Positions 9,575-20,464 of a stretch of DNA of 64,000 nucleotides are shown piece by piece; position 1 is the stretch's first letter, and every line of letters starts with the position of its first letter. The position numbers and the translations under genes were made by a program. Where the stretch lies: contig NZ_FNIB01000003.1 of the NCBI RefSeq assembly GCF_900103805.1, positions 350,284-414,283 on the forward strand, read 5' to 3'. Below the pieces are notes generated by a model. That model searched no databases, was not told the origin of the DNA, and saw only the letters and a program-made list of their open reading frames with translations. The DNA is from Cryobacterium flavum (GTDB lineage Bacteria > Actinomycetota > Actinomycetes > Actinomycetales > Microbacteriaceae).

Positions 9575-10303
9575 TCAGTCCGCCCGCCACACTTGCTCGG
9601 CGACCCGCAGCAGGATCGCCGTGAACCGCTCCGGCTGGGCCAGGCTCGACAGGTGCGTCGCCCCCGGCACCACAACGACCTCCCCGTTTCGGCAGGCCGC
9701 GAGAAAGCGCCGTTCGTTCAGCCGAAAATGATCGAGGGCACCGTTGACCAGCCAGATCGGGCCCGGATACGCCGCCAGGCTCGTCAGAGGAGTCAGCGTC
9801 GAGGTCGCGCGCAGCCCGGCATCCATTACGTCGAGCGCCGCTCCGCCGGCGAGTACATCGCGCGCGCCCGCCGCGGGCAGAAGCCGGCGCGCCATGGTTT
9901 CGTGCAGCCACAGCCCTCGATCGGGCAGGCGATGAATTGAACGGGCCAGCAGTCGATACCCCTCAAGCAGCGGGCCTTTCGGAACGGCGCTGCAACCGGC
10001 GGCGACGAGTCCGGCCACGCGGTCGGGGTGTCGGGCAGCGTAAGCCACGGCGTAATAACCGCCGAGCGACAGTCCCACGAGCAGCACCCGGCCACCGAGC
10101 GCCTCCACCCCGGCGTCGATGGCGGCGAGCGCGGCCGACACTGTGAAGGGCTCATTCATGCGCTGCCCGTGACCGGGCAAATCGATCGCCAGCACCGGAT
10201 ACCCGGCTGCCCGCAGCTTGTGCTCCTGAAAACGCCACATCGTGGCCGACGCGCGAATGCCGTGCACGAGCAGAACCGGCACGCGGGCCTCGGGAATCTC
10301 CAT
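9575..10303 (-). CDS. Alpha/beta hydrolase
   Basis: Alpha/beta-hydrolase-fold enzyme of 242 residues, probably a cytoplasmic esterase or lipase-like protein. Visible elements: the oxyanion region LLVHGIRASATMWRFQ, AIDLPGHGQR, the nucleophile elbow GLSLGGYY, the acid in LVNGALDHFR and the His in VPGATHLSSL. No signal peptide is seen. It is followed on the same strand by the S66 peptidase, suggesting a two-gene unit, and is divergent from the amidohydrolase at 10419. The substrate is unknown. Confidence 0.88.
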   Translation of the reverse strand: MEIPEARVPVLLVHGIRASATMWRFQEHKLRAAGYPVLAIDLPGHGQRMNEPFTVSAALAAIDAGVEALGGRVLLVGLSLGGYYAVAYAARHPDRVAGLVAAGCSAVPKGPLLEGYRLLARSIHRLPDRGLWLHETMARRLLPAAGARDVLAGGAALDVMDAGLRATSTLTPLTSLAAYPGPIWLVNGALDHFRLNERRFLAACRNGEVVVVPGATHLSSLAQPERFTAILLRVAEQVWRAD

Positions 10304-10418
10304 AGCGTGAGCCTAGTCAGCCGCGGCCACAGTCGGCTGCGCACCGCCGGGCCGCAGGACGCCTGGCGATCCTCTATCGGGCCCCCGGGCTTCCGAGCAC
10401 CATGTTTAGGGTAGAACC

Positions 10419-11642
10419 ATGACTATTACTCCCGCGTCCACCCTGACCGCCATCATCAACGCCCACGTCGTACCGGTTGTCGGCGACCCCATCCCGAACG
10501 GCACGGTGCTGATTGAGAACGGCAAGATCACCGCGATCGGCGCCGACCTGACCGTTCCGCCCGCCGCGCGAATCATCGACGCGACCGGCAAATGGGTGCT
10601 TCCCGGCTTCATCGAAGCGCATGGGCACGTTGGTATCCACGAAGAGGCAAATGGATGGGCCGGCGATGACACCAACGAGATGACCGGCCCGAATATGGCC
10701 GCGGTTCGCGCCATCGACGCCATCAACATTGACGACGAAGGTTTTCGTGACGCACTCTCCGGCGGAGTCACCACGGTCGTCGTCAAGCCCGGCTCCGGCA
10801 ACCCGATCGGCGGCCAGTCGGTCGCGATCAAGAGCTGGGGCGGTCGCACCATTGACGAGCAGGTGATCAGCGACTCGGTAAGCATCAAGAGCGCCCTCGG
10901 CGAGAACCCGAAGCGGGTCTACGGCGACAAGAAGCAGACCCCGAGCACCCGCCTCGGCGTGAGCCTGATCATTCGGCAGGCCTTCGTCGACGCCCAGAAC
11001 TATGTGACGGCGCGCGATGCCGCCGCCGAGAAGGGCGACACCTTCACCCGCGACCTCGGCAAGGAGGCCCTCGCCCGGGTGCTCTCCGGCGAACTGGCCT
11101 GGGACCAGCACGTGCACCGCCACGACGACATTGTCACGGCCATCCGTTTGGCCGAAGAATTCGGCTACCGCCTCGTGATCAATCACGGCACCGAGGGCCA
11201 CAAGATCGCCGACGTGCTGGCCGAGAAGAAGATTCCGGTCATCTTCGGACCCATGCTCACCGCGCGTACCAAGGTGGAACTCCGCGACAGGGCGATCGGC
11301 AACCTCGCCGTGCTCGCCGCCGCCGGCGTGCTCGTCGCCATCACGACCGACCACCCCGTCGTTCCGGTGAACTTTCTCGTGCACCAGGCGTCCCTCGCAG
11401 TGAAGGAGGGACTGCCGGTGCAGACCGCGCTCGAGGCTCTCACCGTCAACCCGGCCGTCATCCTCGGGCTCGACAGCCGGGTCGGCTCCCTCAGCGTCGG
11501 CCTCGACGCCGACGTCGTGATCTGGTCGGGCGACCCGCTCGACCTCGGTTCGCGCGCCGAACTCGTGCTCATTGCCGGCACCCCGGTCTACCGCTACAGC
11601 GACGGCTTCGGCCAGGTCGTCGAGCGAGCCAACCGCGCCTAA
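10419..11642 (+). CDS. Amidohydrolase of the imidazolonepropionase-like group
   Basis: Metal-dependent hydrolase of the amidohydrolase superfamily with 407 residues and no signal peptide. The metal-binding HxH is in EAHGHVG near residue 68; later metal ligands are likely in LAWDQHVHRHDD, VINHGTEGHK and TTDHPVVP. The C terminus has the usual small beta-sandwich return (NPAVILGLDSRVGSLSVGLDADVVIWSGDPLD). The GVTTVVVKPGSGNPIGGQS segment is shared with bacterial cyclic-amide or peptide amidohydrolases. The substrate cannot be read from sequence. It is transcribed alone, divergently from the hydrolase/peptidase pair. Confidence 0.9.
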   Translation: MTITPASTLTAIINAHVVPVVGDPIPNGTVLIENGKITAIGADLTVPPAARIIDATGKWVLPGFIEAHGHVGIHEEANGWAGDDTNEMTGPNMAAVRAIDAINIDDEGFRDALSGGVTTVVVKPGSGNPIGGQSVAIKSWGGRTIDEQVISDSVSIKSALGENPKRVYGDKKQTPSTRLGVSLIIRQAFVDAQNYVTARDAAAEKGDTFTRDLGKEALARVLSGELAWDQHVHRHDDIVTAIRLAEEFGYRLVINHGTEGHKIADVLAEKKIPVIFGPMLTARTKVELRDRAIGNLAVLAAAGVLVAITTDHPVVPVNFLVHQASLAVKEGLPVQTALEALTVNPAVILGLDSRVGSLSVGLDADVVIWSGDPLDLGSRAELVLIAGTPVYRYSDGFGQVVERANRA

Positions 11643-11729
11643 TTTTTCTTGAGCAGGAGTGTCGATTCCGGCCTGTCTCGATCGTCATGTCGGTGTCACT
11701 ATCAAATGATCAGAAGGGAAACCACCCTG

Positions 11730-11976
11730 CAGTGTTCATTGCTCGTCCTGAGCCAGGAAGCCGGCGACGCCCAGGTTGACGAAGCGGCCATGGAATGGGG
11801 TCGCAAGGCCTTTGACGCCTACGCGTAGTCACTCGATGCCCGACCTCGACGCCGCCATCGGCTGGGCGCGGCAGTGTTCGGCGGCCCTCTACGGCGTCGT
11901 CGAGATTCGCCCGTCGGCGGTCATCTTCCGGGATGGACAATGGCAGACCCCGGGCAGCGAAACGGCCCAGGCCTGA
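11730..11976 (+). pseudogene. Decayed YCII/DGPF-domain gene
   Basis: Two fragments in different frames look like the ends of one YCII-related protein. Frame one, about 11736-11828, reads SLLVLSQEAGDAQVDEAAME... and stops at TAG 11826-11828. Frame two, from 11836, reads MPDLDAAIGWARQCSAALYG then VVEIRP, the typical C-terminal signature of YCII/DGPF proteins. The middle of the domain is missing and the frames do not agree, so the gene is broken. The rest of the 517-base gap before lepA (11643-11729, 11977-12159) shows nothing I can name apart from the lepA upstream region. Confidence 0.6.
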
Positions 11977-12159
11977 CCAGCAGAACGGATGCCGGGGCGC
12001 GGGCCGAGCAGGTGGCCCGCGCCCCGGCGAGCATCAGCTTGCGGTCGGTGACGGCCGGGTGGACGAACGGGCCGGTGTCAGTCGTTCCGGTAGATCTCCG
12101 ATCGGTGACCGAGCGCAGAGACGGTACAACCGCTCCGAGCATGGGACAATGGACGAACT

Positions 12160-14010
<1,851 letters not shown>

Positions 14011-14015
14011 AGCGG

Positions 14016-14666
14016 ATGCGCAGAACCACCTTCACCGACGCCGCCGTCAGCTACGCTGCCATCGGCGGCACGCTCGCGCCCGACCTGATGAGCTATCCGC
14101 CGAGAGGCTACCGCCCGATGGAGCAGAGCGTGAAGCTCGGCAGCTCCCAGGATCGGTTCGAGGCCGCGACCAAGTTGCTGATGACCTGGGGAATCCAGCG
14201 GGGCAGCGGCATGGAGGTGACCGACCTCGAAAACGGCACCGGCGTGCAGTACACGCCGGTGACCTTTGGGCCCGACGGCGCCCCGGCGGTCGGCCAGCAG
14301 CATCCGGTCAACGAAGCGACCTTTGCCGATGACGGCACCCCGTACATCGCCAACGGCATGACGGCGACGCTGAAAATGAAGGTGTGGCTGTTCCGCGTCA
14401 CCGCGCCGGTCCGCGTCGTCTACGTGATCGACGAGGCGGCCCGCATCGGGTTCGCCTACGGCACCATGGCCGGTCACCCGGAAAGCGGCGAGGAATCCTT
14501 CATCGTCGAGCACCGGGAAGACGACTCGGTCTGGCTGACCATTCGCTCGTTCTCGCGGGCCAGCACCTGGTATTACCGGCTGGCCTGGCCGGTGCTGCGC
14601 TTTCAGCAGGCCAAATTCACCCGGCTCTACCTGCGGGCGTTGCACCCCGTTGGCGCCATCAAATAG
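14016..14666 (+). CDS. DUF1990 family protein
   Basis: 216-residue protein with the DUF1990 pattern: an early SYAAIGGT, conserved PPRGYRP, the central VWLFRVTAPVRVVYVID and GFAYGTMAGHPESGEESF, and a C-terminal WPVLRFQQAKFTRLYLRAL. These proteins occur in actinobacteria and plants and have no established biochemical role. It sits between lepA (5 bases) and hemW (20 bases) in what looks like one transcript. The short spacing suggests co-expression, not a shared function. Confidence 0.85.
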   Translation: MRRTTFTDAAVSYAAIGGTLAPDLMSYPPRGYRPMEQSVKLGSSQDRFEAATKLLMTWGIQRGSGMEVTDLENGTGVQYTPVTFGPDGAPAVGQQHPVNEATFADDGTPYIANGMTATLKMKVWLFRVTAPVRVVYVIDEAARIGFAYGTMAGHPESGEESFIVEHREDDSVWLTIRSFSRASTWYYRLAWPVLRFQQAKFTRLYLRALHPVGAIK

Positions 14667-14686
14667 AACGTACTGGAGCACCACCC

Positions 14687-15910
14687 ATGGCCGGACCCCA
14701 CCCCGTCGGCGATCCCGCACCCGACGATGGCCTCCTTCCAGCGTCGGCGGCCGTTGACGCCTTCGTGCGCGATTTCGGCGTGTACCTGCACGTGCCGTTC
14801 TGCCGAGTGCGCTGCGGCTACTGCGACTTCAACACCTACACCGCGACCGAACTGCGCGGCGTCAAGCAGAGCGACTACGCCAGCCAGGCCGTGCTCGAGG
14901 TCGAAGCGGCCGGGCGCATCCTGACCGCATCGGGCGTTCCCAAACGCTCCGTCGCCACCGTGTTCTTCGGCGGAGGTACGCCAACGCTGCTGCCGGTGAC
15001 CGACCTCGCGAAGATGCTCAGTGCAGTGCGCGACCTGTGGGGCCTGGCCGCCGGGGCCGAAGTCACCACCGAGGCCAACCCCGACTCGGTCGACGCCGCC
15101 TACCTCGGTGCCCTCGCCGATGCCGGATTCACCAGGGTGTCCTTCGGCATGCAGTCGGCTGTGCCGCACGTGCTCGCGACGCTCGAGCGCACCCACGATC
15201 CCGAGAGGGTTCCGCTCGTGGTCGAGTGGGCCCGGGCCGCCGGGCTCGATGTGAGCCTTGACCTCATCTACGGCACGCCGGGGGAGTCGCTGGCCGACTG
15301 GCGCGCCAGCCTCGAGCAGGCGCTCAGCCTGCACCCAGACCACCTGAGCGCGTATTCGCTCATCGTCGAAGACGGCACCAAGCTGGCTCGGCAGATTCGC
15401 CGCGGCGAGATCGCGCCGACCGACGACGACCAGCAGGCCGACTTCTACGAACTGGCCGACGAGCTTCTCGCCGCCGCCGGGTACGACTGGTACGAGGTCA
15501 GCAACTGGGCCACGAGCGACGCGCACCGCTCCCGCCACAACCTCGCCTACTGGACCGGCCAGGACTGGTGGGGCGTCGGCCCCGGCGCACACAGCCACGT
15601 CGGCGGGGTGCGCTGGTGGAACGTGAAGCATCCGGCCGCCTATTCCGAACGGATGCTCGGCGGCCTGTCCCCGGCCGCCGGCCGCGAGACGCTCGACGCG
15701 CCCACCCGCGAGCTCGAACGCATCCTGCTGCAGAGCCGCATCCGCACCGGAATTCCGGTGGCGTCGCTGTCTGCTGCGGGCCGGATCGAGGTGGCCAGCC
15801 TTATCGCCGACGAACTCATCAACGCGAAAGCGGCCCTCGCCGGGACCATCGAACTGACCCTGCGCGGACGGCTGCTGGCCGACGCCGTGGTGCGGCGGCT
15901 GAGCGACTAG
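14687..15910 (+). CDS. hemW: Radical SAM protein HemW (heme chaperone; formerly coproporphyrinogen III oxidase-like)
   Basis: Radical SAM protein of the HemN/HemW family. The 4Fe-4S cluster motif reads PFCRVRCGYCDFNTY, CxxxCxxC plus the extra Cys-free HemW spacing. GGGTPTLLP, SFGMQSAVPHVLATLERTH and the GTPGESLADW segment follow, with a C-terminal HemN domain (GAHSHVGGVRWWN). I start at the ATG 14687, preceded by CTGGAG, giving 407 residues; the open frame extends back into the DUF1990 gene. HemW binds heme and probably delivers it to target proteins rather than acting as an oxidase. In actinobacteria it usually sits between lepA and hrcA, as here. Confidence 0.92.
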   Translation: MAGPHPVGDPAPDDGLLPASAAVDAFVRDFGVYLHVPFCRVRCGYCDFNTYTATELRGVKQSDYASQAVLEVEAAGRILTASGVPKRSVATVFFGGGTPTLLPVTDLAKMLSAVRDLWGLAAGAEVTTEANPDSVDAAYLGALADAGFTRVSFGMQSAVPHVLATLERTHDPERVPLVVEWARAAGLDVSLDLIYGTPGESLADWRASLEQALSLHPDHLSAYSLIVEDGTKLARQIRRGEIAPTDDDQQADFYELADELLAAAGYDWYEVSNWATSDAHRSRHNLAYWTGQDWWGVGPGAHSHVGGVRWWNVKHPAAYSERMLGGLSPAAGRETLDAPTRELERILLQSRIRTGIPVASLSAAGRIEVASLIADELINAKAALAGTIELTLRGRLLADAVVRRLSD

Positions 15911-15932
15911 AGCTGAGCGACTAAAGCGGGGC

Positions 15933-16319
15933 TTAGCTGACGAACTTGATCGTGAGTGGGTAGGTGTAACCCTGTCCACGGTTCGCGGCCAGCGCCGCCA
16001 GAATCATGAACACGACAGCCACGATCGCGAGCGGTATGTAGAGAATGCCGCCGATGCCGATCGTGACAATCGTGATCGGAACGAGTACCGCCACGTAAAT
16101 CAAGAGGGAGATCTGAAAGTTCAGGGCGGTCGCGGTGTGCGCGCGGATGAACGGTCCGCGATCTCGCAGCATGAGGTAGCCGATGAGGGCCGGCACGAAA
16201 CCCAGGGCTGCCGCGCTGAAGATAATCCCACCGACGTGGATCAGCGTCGCCCACAACTTCTCGTCCGCGGGGCTCATCGGGGTGGCGGGGGTGGACTGGT
16301 ACGGATTCTGCTCAGACAT
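15933..16319 (-). CDS. DUF4870 membrane protein (paralogue 1)
   Basis: 128-residue membrane protein of the DUF4870 (Tic20-like fold) family. The DEKLWATLIHVGGI start, the central RDRGPFIRAHTATALNFQI signature and a C-terminal YPLTIKFV are characteristic. Four hydrophobic segments are visible. It resembles the neighbouring gene at 16411 over the whole length, so the pair is a tandem duplication. The function of the family is not known. Both genes run against hemW and away from hrcA. Confidence 0.85.
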   Translation of the reverse strand: MSEQNPYQSTPATPMSPADEKLWATLIHVGGIIFSAAALGFVPALIGYLMLRDRGPFIRAHTATALNFQISLLIYVAVLVPITIVTIGIGGILYIPLAIVAVVFMILAALAANRGQGYTYPLTIKFVS

Positions 16320-16410
16320 GAGGGCCTCTCGCTGTACGGCCGGTCACTGGCACGGCGGTGCCAGTGACCTCCAGACTAATCGCCCCGCCGCCGGTCGGAG
16401 CCAGGAGGCG

Positions 16411-16893
16411 CTACTTGATCAGGCGCAGCGCGAACGGGTACCGGTAGTTCTTTCCGTCCTTGGCCTGTACAAATCCCATGATCGAGAAGATGACCCCGGC
16501 CAGCCAGACGATCCAGCCCAGGCCCGCGAGCAGCCCGCCAATGCCGAACGTGACCAGGGCGAGGAAGGTCGACACCACGGTGATCGCGACATAGGCGATC
16601 AGCAGGGTGATCTGAAAGTTCAGTGCCTCCTTCGCCTCGGTGTTGGTGAAGCGCCCTCGGTCCTTGAAGACCAGCCAAATGATCAGGGACGGAAGAAAAC
16701 TCAGGATGCCGCCGAGGTGTGCCAGCGAAGCCCACTGGCGATCGTCGGCCTCCGAGAGCGGGGCCGCCACGACCGGCGTGGAATAGGGACTTGCACCGGG
16801 CTGGCTGTTCGGCGGTTGGCCATATTGCGGCTGGCCGACGTTGGGCTCACGGTAGTTGGAATCACCGGGAGGTTGTGCCTGTGGATCGCTCAT
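16411..16893 (-). CDS. DUF4870 membrane protein (paralogue 2) with Pro/Gln-rich N terminus
   Basis: 160 residues: an N-terminal, probably disordered segment of about 50 residues rich in Pro, Gln, Asn and Tyr (QPPGDSNYREPNVGQPQYGQ), then a DUF4870 domain (DDRQWASLAHLGGILSF, KDRGRFTNTEAKEALNFQI, YPFALRLIK). Four membrane segments. It lies 91 bases upstream of its paralogue on the same strand. The tail is the main difference between the two copies. Confidence 0.85.
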   Translation of the reverse strand: MSDPQAQPPGDSNYREPNVGQPQYGQPPNSQPGASPYSTPVVAAPLSEADDRQWASLAHLGGILSFLPSLIIWLVFKDRGRFTNTEAKEALNFQITLLIAYVAITVVSTFLALVTFGIGGLLAGLGWIVWLAGVIFSIMGFVQAKDGKNYRYPFALRLIK

Positions 16894-17003
16894 GATCGTG
16901 CCTTTCGCTCAAAGAGGTGGGAGCGTATACCGGTAATTAAACGCTCACTTCGGGGTACTGGCAATGGGTGTACTCAGCCGGAACCCGGCCGGTCGCGATA
17001 GGA

Positions 17004-17030
17004 TTGGCAGTCAGTGGATGCGAGTGCCAA
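17004..17030 (+). promoter_or_regulatory. CIRCE operator (HrcA binding site)
   Basis: TTGGCAGTC (17004-17012), nine spacer bases, then GAGTGCCAA (17022-17030). The arms match as an inverted repeat except at one position, and the spacer is exactly nine bases as in the CIRCE consensus TTAGCACTC-N9-GAGTGCTAA. It lies 102 bases before the hrcA ATG. This predicts autoregulation of the hrcA-dnaJ operon by HrcA. Confidence 0.85.
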
Positions 17031-17132
17031 CGGCGTGCCAGCAAACCTGCGTTCCAGGGTGCCCAGGGCGCGCGAGGTGAGCGGCATCCGTTGGGCCGAA
17101 GCTCTACCTCAAGAATCAGGAAGGCGGGTGCA

Positions 17133-18152
17133 ATGGTTTCCGACCGTGGCCTCGATGTTCTGCGCGTGATCGTGCAGGACTACGTTGCCTCCCGTGAACC
17201 CGTCGGCTCCAAATCCATCGTGGACCGGCACTCCTTCGGCGTCTCCGCCGCCACCATTCGCAACGATATGGCCCTGCTCGAAGAAGAAGAGCTCATCGCG
17301 GCACCGCACACTTCCTCCGGTCGTATACCCACCGACAAGGGGTACCGCGTTTTCGTCGACCACCTCGCTGATCTGCGTCCACTCACCCCGGCACAGCGTC
17401 AGGCCATCGAAACGTTCCTCGGCCACTCCGCCGACCTCGACGAGGTGCTCGTGCGCAGTGTGCGGCTGCTCTCGCAGCTGACCCACCAGGTTGCGCTCGT
17501 GCAATACCCCTCTCTGTCGCGCGCCAAGGTTCGCCACATCGAGTTCGTACCGCTGACCGAAACCCGCATCCTGTCGGTACTGATCACCGATTCCGGTGGC
17601 GTCGAACAGCGCGTGATCGATCTGCCGCGCGCGCTCGACGAGCAGACACTCGGCGAGGTGCGTGCCCGTCTCAATGTTGCCGTGGTCGGGCTCGGCATGG
17701 CCGAGGCATCCGCTGCCCTCGCCGCCAGCGTCTGGCCGGGGTCACCAGCGTTGCAGCCGATCGTCGACCTCATCACGAGCACCCTCGCCGACCAAGTCGG
17801 TTCCAACCGGCAGGACAAGCTCGTCATGGCTGGTGCGGCCAACCTCGTTCGCACCGAAGAGGACTTCTCGGGCAGCATCTACCCGGTGCTCGAGGCCATC
17901 GAAGAGCAGGTGGTGCTGTTGCGCCTGTTCGGCGAGATGGAGACCGACCAGCACGGCGTATCGGTGAGTATCGGCCGCGAGAACGCGGCCTTCGGGCTAC
18001 CGGAGGCGAGCGTGCTGACCAGCGGCTATACGGCCAACGGCAACCTGGCCCGTCTGGGCGTGCTCGGGCCGACTCGCATGGACTATTCCAACAACATGGC
18101 GGCGGTGCGCGCCGTCGCACGTTACCTGTCTCGCCTGCTCGGCGAGACCTAG
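17133..18152 (+). CDS. hrcA: Heat-inducible transcription repressor HrcA
   Basis: Repressor of class I heat-shock genes that binds CIRCE and is kept active by GroEL in well-studied bacteria. The N-terminal winged helix (RGLDVLRVIVQDYVASREPVGSKS ... SAATIRNDMALLEEEELIAAPHTSSGRIPTDKGYRVFVD) is followed by the GAF-like and inserted dimerisation domains, and the end reads MDYSNNMAAVRAVARYLSRLL as expected. I start at the ATG 17133 giving 339 residues; the frame is open further back without homology. A CIRCE element lies upstream. It is the first gene of the run reaching era. Confidence 0.95.
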   Translation: MVSDRGLDVLRVIVQDYVASREPVGSKSIVDRHSFGVSAATIRNDMALLEEEELIAAPHTSSGRIPTDKGYRVFVDHLADLRPLTPAQRQAIETFLGHSADLDEVLVRSVRLLSQLTHQVALVQYPSLSRAKVRHIEFVPLTETRILSVLITDSGGVEQRVIDLPRALDEQTLGEVRARLNVAVVGLGMAEASAALAASVWPGSPALQPIVDLITSTLADQVGSNRQDKLVMAGAANLVRTEEDFSGSIYPVLEAIEEQVVLLRLFGEMETDQHGVSVSIGRENAAFGLPEASVLTSGYTANGNLARLGVLGPTRMDYSNNMAAVRAVARYLSRLLGET

Positions 18153-18218
18153 AGCTTGGGCCGCCCGGCGGCCTCTTCATCATTTCGAACAACCATCACA
18201 ACTCAAGGAGAGCCACCT

Positions 18219-19325
18219 TTGGCTGACCACTACGAAGCGCTGGGCGTTGACCGCGACGCGACCACCGATCAAATCAAGAAGGCGTACCGTCGCCTGGCCC
18301 GCGAACTGCACCCCGACGTGAACCCCGGCGCCGAGGCGTCGGAACGGTTCAAGAGCATCACGCACGCCTACGACGTGCTGAGTGACGCGAAACAGCGCCA
18401 GAAGTACGACCAGGGCGGCGGCCAGAACGGCGGCTTCGACGGGCAGAACTTCGGCAACTTCGGTGACATCTTTGAGACCTTCTTCGGTGGGGGAGGCGGC
18501 AGCAGCCGCGGCCCGCGCTCCCGCCGCGAACGCGGCCAGGATGCACTCATTCGGGTCGAGCTCGACCTCGACGAGGTCATCTTCGGCACGCACCGCGACC
18601 TCGAGGTCGACACCGCGATCGTCTGCGACACCTGCAAGGGCTCGTGCTGCGCGCCCGGCACGTCACCGATCACCTGTGATATCTGCCACGGCACCGGGAG
18701 CATCCAGCGCGCAGTGCGCTCCCTGCTCGGTAACGTCATGACGTCGAGCCCGTGCGGATCCTGCCGCGGCTACGGCACCATCATCGCCACGCCGTGCATG
18801 ACCTGTTCCGGCCAGGGCCGCGTGCGCGCCCGCCGCACGGTTCCGGTCGACATCCCGGCCGGCGTTGACACCGGCCTGCGCCTGCAGATGCCCGGGAGCG
18901 GTGAGGCCGGCCCGGCGGCCGGCCCGAACGGCGACCTCTACCTCGAGATGAAGGTGCGCCACCACGACGTGTTCAGCCGTGATGGCGACGACCTGATGTG
19001 CTCGCTCGACGTGCCAATGACCAGTGCCATTCTCGGCACGAGCGTCACCGTGAAGGCCCTCGACGGTGACATCGAGGTGGAGATTCGCCCCGGTTCGCAA
19101 AGCTCAGAGGTACTCACTATCAAGGACCGCGGCATCACCAAGCTGCGCGGCAGCGGTCGTGGCGACCTCAAGATCGGCATCCACGTACTCACGCCGACCA
19201 AGCTCGACCACAAGGAACGCGACCTGATCGAACAGTTCGCCGCCCGGTATTCAGCCCCCGCACCCACCCTGAGCCAGTACCAGCAGGGTTTGTTCGCCAA
19301 GCTGCGCGACCGGTTCCTCGGCTAA
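18219..19325 (+). CDS. dnaJ: Chaperone protein DnaJ
   Basis: Hsp40 co-chaperone that stimulates DnaK. The J domain ([23 protein letters not shown], with HPD in ELHPDVNPG) is followed by a Gly/Phe-rich region, four zinc motifs and the C-terminal substrate-binding domains. Start is TTG at 18219 because AAGGAG lies at 18205-18210; 368 residues. The zinc motifs read [24 protein letters not shown] and CMTCSGQG, so the last Gly of the first is Cys. It is the HrcA-linked, second DnaJ typical of actinobacteria rather than the dnaK-operon copy. rsmE starts two bases after its stop. Confidence 0.95.
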   Translation: MADHYEALGVDRDATTDQIKKAYRRLARELHPDVNPGAEASERFKSITHAYDVLSDAKQRQKYDQGGGQNGGFDGQNFGNFGDIFETFFGGGGGSSRGPRSRRERGQDALIRVELDLDEVIFGTHRDLEVDTAIVCDTCKGSCCAPGTSPITCDICHGTGSIQRAVRSLLGNVMTSSPCGSCRGYGTIIATPCMTCSGQGRVRARRTVPVDIPAGVDTGLRLQMPGSGEAGPAAGPNGDLYLEMKVRHHDVFSRDGDDLMCSLDVPMTSAILGTSVTVKALDGDIEVEIRPGSQSSEVLTIKDRGITKLRGSGRGDLKIGIHVLTPTKLDHKERDLIEQFAARYSAPAPTLSQYQQGLFAKLRDRFLG

Positions 19326-19326
19326 C

Positions 19327-20067
19327 GTGGCACATTTCTACCTGCAGGAAACGCTCCGGGCGGCGCAGTGTCGCCCGGGGCAGGTCGTTTCTGTCGACGG
19401 CGCCGAAGCACGGCACGCGGTCACGGTCAGCCGGGTTCGTCCAGGGGACCGGCTCCGCCTGGGTAATGGGGCCGGGTTGTTGCTTGAGGGAACGGTGCTG
19501 ACGGCGGACGCCGCGGTGTTGACCCTGCGCGTCGACGAGGCGAGCGAGACGGCGGCGACGACGCCGCGCATCCGCTTGGTGCAGGCCCTGGCCAAGGGCG
19601 ACCGTGACGAACTGGCCATTCAGGCCGCCACCGAACTCGGCGTCGACGGCGTCATTCCCTGGGCCGCCGCGCGCTCCATCACCAAGTGGGAGGGCGCCAA
19701 AGTCGCCAAGGGCCACGACCGTTGGAGCACGATCGTGCGCGAGGCCAGCAAACAGTCGATTCGCGCCTGGCTGCCGAGCGTCGCGCCGCTCGCCAGCACC
19801 AAACAGCTGGCCCTGCTGGCCGTCACGACACGGATGCTGCTTCTCGACCCGACCGCGACCGGTCGCCTCACCGAGGTCGCCCCGCCCACCGACGACCGCG
19901 ACATTCTGCTCGTCGTCGGCCCCGAGGGCGGAATTTCCCCGGCCGAACTGCTCCTGCTGGAGCAGGCCGGCGCCACCCAGGTGCGCCTTGGCGACACCGT
20001 GCTGCGCACGTCGACCGCCGGACCAGCCGCTCTCGCCATCCTCAACGCGACGCTCGGCCGCTGGTAG
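19327..20067 (+). CDS. rsmE: 16S rRNA (uracil(1498)-N(3))-methyltransferase
   Basis: SPOUT-class methyltransferase that modifies U1498 of 16S rRNA. The N-terminal PUA-like part reads AEARHAVTVSRVRPGDRL, and the C-terminal trefoil-knot signature is clear: LLVVGPEGGISPAELLLLEQAGATQVRLGDTVLRTSTAGPAAL. Start is GTG at 19327, directly after dnaJ; 246 residues is normal. dnaJ-rsmE-HIT order is common in actinobacteria. Confidence 0.94.
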   Translation: MAHFYLQETLRAAQCRPGQVVSVDGAEARHAVTVSRVRPGDRLRLGNGAGLLLEGTVLTADAAVLTLRVDEASETAATTPRIRLVQALAKGDRDELAIQAATELGVDGVIPWAAARSITKWEGAKVAKGHDRWSTIVREASKQSIRAWLPSVAPLASTKQLALLAVTTRMLLLDPTATGRLTEVAPPTDDRDILLVVGPEGGISPAELLLLEQAGATQVRLGDTVLRTSTAGPAALAILNATLGRW

Positions 20068-20086
20068 CGCCGCTTAAGATAGAGGC

Positions 20087-20464
20087 ATGTCTTCTTCCGG
20101 TTCCCAGCCGTCCATTTTCAGCCGCATCATCGCGCGTGAGATTCCGGCGACGATTGTCGCCGAGACCGAGCACATCATCGCGTTCCTCGACATCGCCCCG
20201 AAAGCACCGGTGCACGTCGTCGTCACCACCAAAGACCCGCAGTACCAGAACGTGGTCGAGCTCGCCGCCGGAAACTCGGCCCTGCTCGCTGAACTCGTGG
20301 CCGTGGCCGAGCAGATCGCCGCGGAGCGCACCAACGGGCAGTTCCGTCTCGTCTTCAACACCGGTGCGGCCGCCGGCCAGACCGTCTTTCACGTGCACGC
20401 TCACGTCATGGGCAGCCCGGAACTGACCGACCATCTCGGGGAGGACTCGCTTGGCACACTCTGA
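20087..20464 (+). CDS. HIT family (HINT-type) nucleotide-binding protein
   Basis: Histidine-triad protein of 125 residues, probably a purine nucleoside phosphoramidase. The opening IFSRIIAREIPATIVAET and HIIAFLDIAPKAPVHVVVTTK are typical of the HINT branch. The catalytic triad motif is HVHAHVMG near residue 105. The end overlaps the TTG start of phoH by 14 bases, which implies coupling in the operon. Confidence 0.93.
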   Translation: MSSSGSQPSIFSRIIAREIPATIVAETEHIIAFLDIAPKAPVHVVVTTKDPQYQNVVELAAGNSALLAELVAVAEQIAAERTNGQFRLVFNTGAAAGQTVFHVHAHVMGSPELTDHLGEDSLGTL

